Below, piece by piece: positions 62,722 to 64,000 of a DNA stretch of 64,000 bases. Under the pieces are notes generated by a model, which was not told the DNA's origin, made no database searches, and saw nothing but the letters and a program-made list of their open reading frames with translations. A program made the position numbers and the translations under genes. The DNA comes from Siderastrea radians. Taxonomy: Eukaryota; Cnidaria; Anthozoa; Scleractinia; Rhizangiidae. Every line of letters starts with the position of its first letter. Within the stretch, counting starts at the first letter, position 1. The DNA lies in contig OZ024893.1 of the NCBI GenBank assembly GCA_964017195.1, positions 53,161,415 to 53,225,414 of the forward strand, given 5' to 3'.

Positions 62722-63025
62722 AAAACAGCCAATCAAAAAGCGATTACATAACAAATAATAGACTGCAGTTAATACGAACTACGACAAATCGTCCTAGTTG
62801 GAAATAAACATGGTGGACACAAGTGAGGAATCTTCATCAGAGTGTTCTGACAGTATTTCAAGCAATAATTTCAGTATTTACACGGGAAGTAGTAGCTTAG
62901 ATTCAATGCGGACGTCATCAGAAACAGTGATTTTCGCGGGAAAGGCTTATCTAAAAATAAACCTACTAGTAAAAACGCCGTTGCACAAATTTATGGCAGT
63001 TGCACGCTCCGGGTAATGGGCTCCT
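62722..63025 (+). other. 304-bp insert with 9-bp target repeats and a Ser-rich ORF, unit B only
   Basis: GCTCCCGCC flanks both sides (62713-62721, 63026-63034) and interrupts the unit B MITE that is whole in unit A. A plus-strand ORF (62798-63016) starts MEINMVDTSEESSSECSDSI and is Ser/Asp/Glu-rich. No inverted termini are obvious. Origin unknown. Confidence 0.5.
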
Positions 63026-63550
63026 GCTCCCGCCTCTTCGCATTTCTTCGAATGCAAAATATTAAACAATTTTGCGTTATTTTTCCTTTCTTTCTTCCGC
63101 TTCCCGCCACCTTAGGAATCCCTCTTCCCACCCCTTCTTCTTCCGCCTCCCGTAGACCTTCCCCCCCTTTTCTCCTGGTCTCCCACCCCCTATCCCCCTC
63201 CAAATAAAAAGCATGTGTTTGTCGAGGTTCTCAATTTGATCTCAAACAACTGAATCAGTTTCATTTGCAGTGAGAAAGATACGTTGAAGCATAAACCTGT
63301 AATCCGTCCCAGAATCTCTTGGCTCAGTTTCTGGGAATAAAAATGACTTTTCATTTAACGTTCTGGCCCGTTGGACTTTTTTGGGTCAGTTTTAGCTTAA
63401 TAGGACTGTTTTGGGGTATAAATATTTGGCCTCATTTGCTCCTTCCCGTATACATCAGTAATGTATCTCGACCCCTGGCCCTGGGGCTCTAGGACGATAC
63501 TGAATCGCACATTATAATGTATATTATATAGAAGGAGGTGGGTTATCCGA

Positions 63551-63662
63551 GGAAGAGGAAGAAGAAGAAGAAGAAGAAGAAGAAGAAGAAGAAGAAGAAG
63601 AAGAAGAAGAAGAAGAAGAAGAAGAAGAAGAAGAAGAAGAAGAAGAAGATGATGATGATGAT
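63551..63662. repeat. (AAG)n/(GAT)n microsatellite, unit B
   Basis: More than 30 uninterrupted AAG repeats then GAT. Unit A has only GAGGAGGAAGATAATG at 21396-21411. Confidence 0.95.
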
Positions 63663-63926
63663 AATGATCACTTTTCTCAGGAGCCCATGGGCTCCAGCTT
63701 TTCTTTATGTAATGCTCAGAACAACCGCACAGGGGCCCTCACACCAAATATGTAGACATGAATTAAAGATTGTCTGAATAATTCTGGCGCGGTCATCTGT
63801 TCGAGGTCTGAGACCGAGTAAATAAGTTCGGCGGGTTTTCGGATTTCCCGATCGGGTGTTACGAACGGTTTCCGAAGGTTTCTAAGTCCCAGACCTCAAA
63901 ACATGACCGCGCTTGAGTTATTCAAA

Positions 63927-63964
63927 ATGGCCGCTGTCTCCGATCAAAGACATTCCCAGCAAAG
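63927..63964 (+). CDS. Possible first coding exon (unit B), plus strand, partial
   Basis: Counterpart of 22019-22068: MAAVSDQRHSQQ followed by AAAG|GTAAGC. The 4-codon in-frame difference removes one copy of a short direct repeat. Everything downstream would lie beyond the window. Confidence 0.28.
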
Positions 63965-64000
63965 GTAAGCAAACTCCCGTCTACGTGTTTGATTTGAGGG

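Larger units (their letters stand above)
39953..64000. repeat. Duplication unit B (runs off the right edge)
   Basis: Second copy of the 853-22085 segment in the same orientation. The junction at 39953 shows only a 2-bp CA overlap with the flank. The unit is longer than A over the shared part because of extra insertions at 47175-50425, 54072-54218, 55215-55460, 55743-56563, 58250-58488 and 62722-63025. Confidence 0.9.

Noticed and set aside
63538..63777. Poly-lysine ORF
   Set aside because: Translation of the (AAG)n microsatellite, absent from the other unit.
853..64000. Two haplotypes of one locus joined by mistake
   Set aside because: Not excluded, but the many private insertions, large satellite difference and several kilobases of unit-specific DNA are more than expected for alleles, and 17.9 kb of other DNA separates them. 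Read depth would decide.

Overview
The window looks like nuclear DNA from an animal, most likely an anthozoan cnidarian such as a coral or sea anemone. That assignment is an inference. It rests on AT-rich, intron-rich DNA, short exons with GT-AG borders, an SLC6 transporter with cnidarian-style phase-1 introns, and a dense mix of Penelope-like retroelement pieces, hAT, piggyBac-like, mariner-like and PIF/Harbinger-like non-autonomous elements and a tRNA-derived SINE. No bacterial genes or operons are present.

The dominant structure is a long direct duplication. Positions 853 to about 22,085 (unit A) are homologous to 39,953 to the right edge at 64,000 (unit B). The offset at the left border is 39,100 bases, which fits a simple tandem duplication of a ~39.1-kb unit joined at ~39,953, with unit B running out of the window. 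Each unit carries one minus-strand, 13-exon SLC6-family (sodium- and chloride-dependent) transporter. All 13 exons can be placed by eye. Copy B (40,629-57,577) is intact: exon lengths and phases add up to 1,767 nt, a 588-residue protein. Copy A (1,536-16,496) keeps every exon and splice border but has four frameshifting indels (exons 2, 6, 12, 13), and a hairpin MITE has landed in exon 8. It is called a pseudogene here. The MITE's target-site duplication happens to rebuild an in-frame 3' splice site.

Layout. 1-852 lies outside the duplication (no gene recognised; a 56-bp palindrome at its right end). 853-16,496 is the copy A gene, with a Penelope-like fragment and a (GTGGA)n satellite in intron 10, the MITE in exon 8, and a hAT-like element in intron 2. 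16,500-22,085 is the upstream region, with a piggyBac-like MITE, a C/G-rich MITE and a short plus-strand exon-like ATG segment. 22,085-39,953 is the rest of unit A: a Penelope-like RT relic inside an inverted-repeat element, a tRNA-headed SINE, a candidate two-exon gene for a 111-residue secreted protein (28,367-30,335, minus), a 4.85-kb hAT-like element with perfect 8-bp target duplications and nested MITEs, a PIF-like inverted-repeat element, and an odd ~16-bp degenerate repeat. 39,953-64,000 is unit B, with its own set of newer insertions: a ~3.25-kb nested element in intron 5, hAT and piggyBac MITEs, a Harbinger-like element, and a Penelope terminal piece with a hammerhead-like core.

Insertions present in both units predate the duplication and those in only one unit postdate it, so the window is a dated record of transposition around a duplicated transporter in which one copy decayed and the other stayed open.
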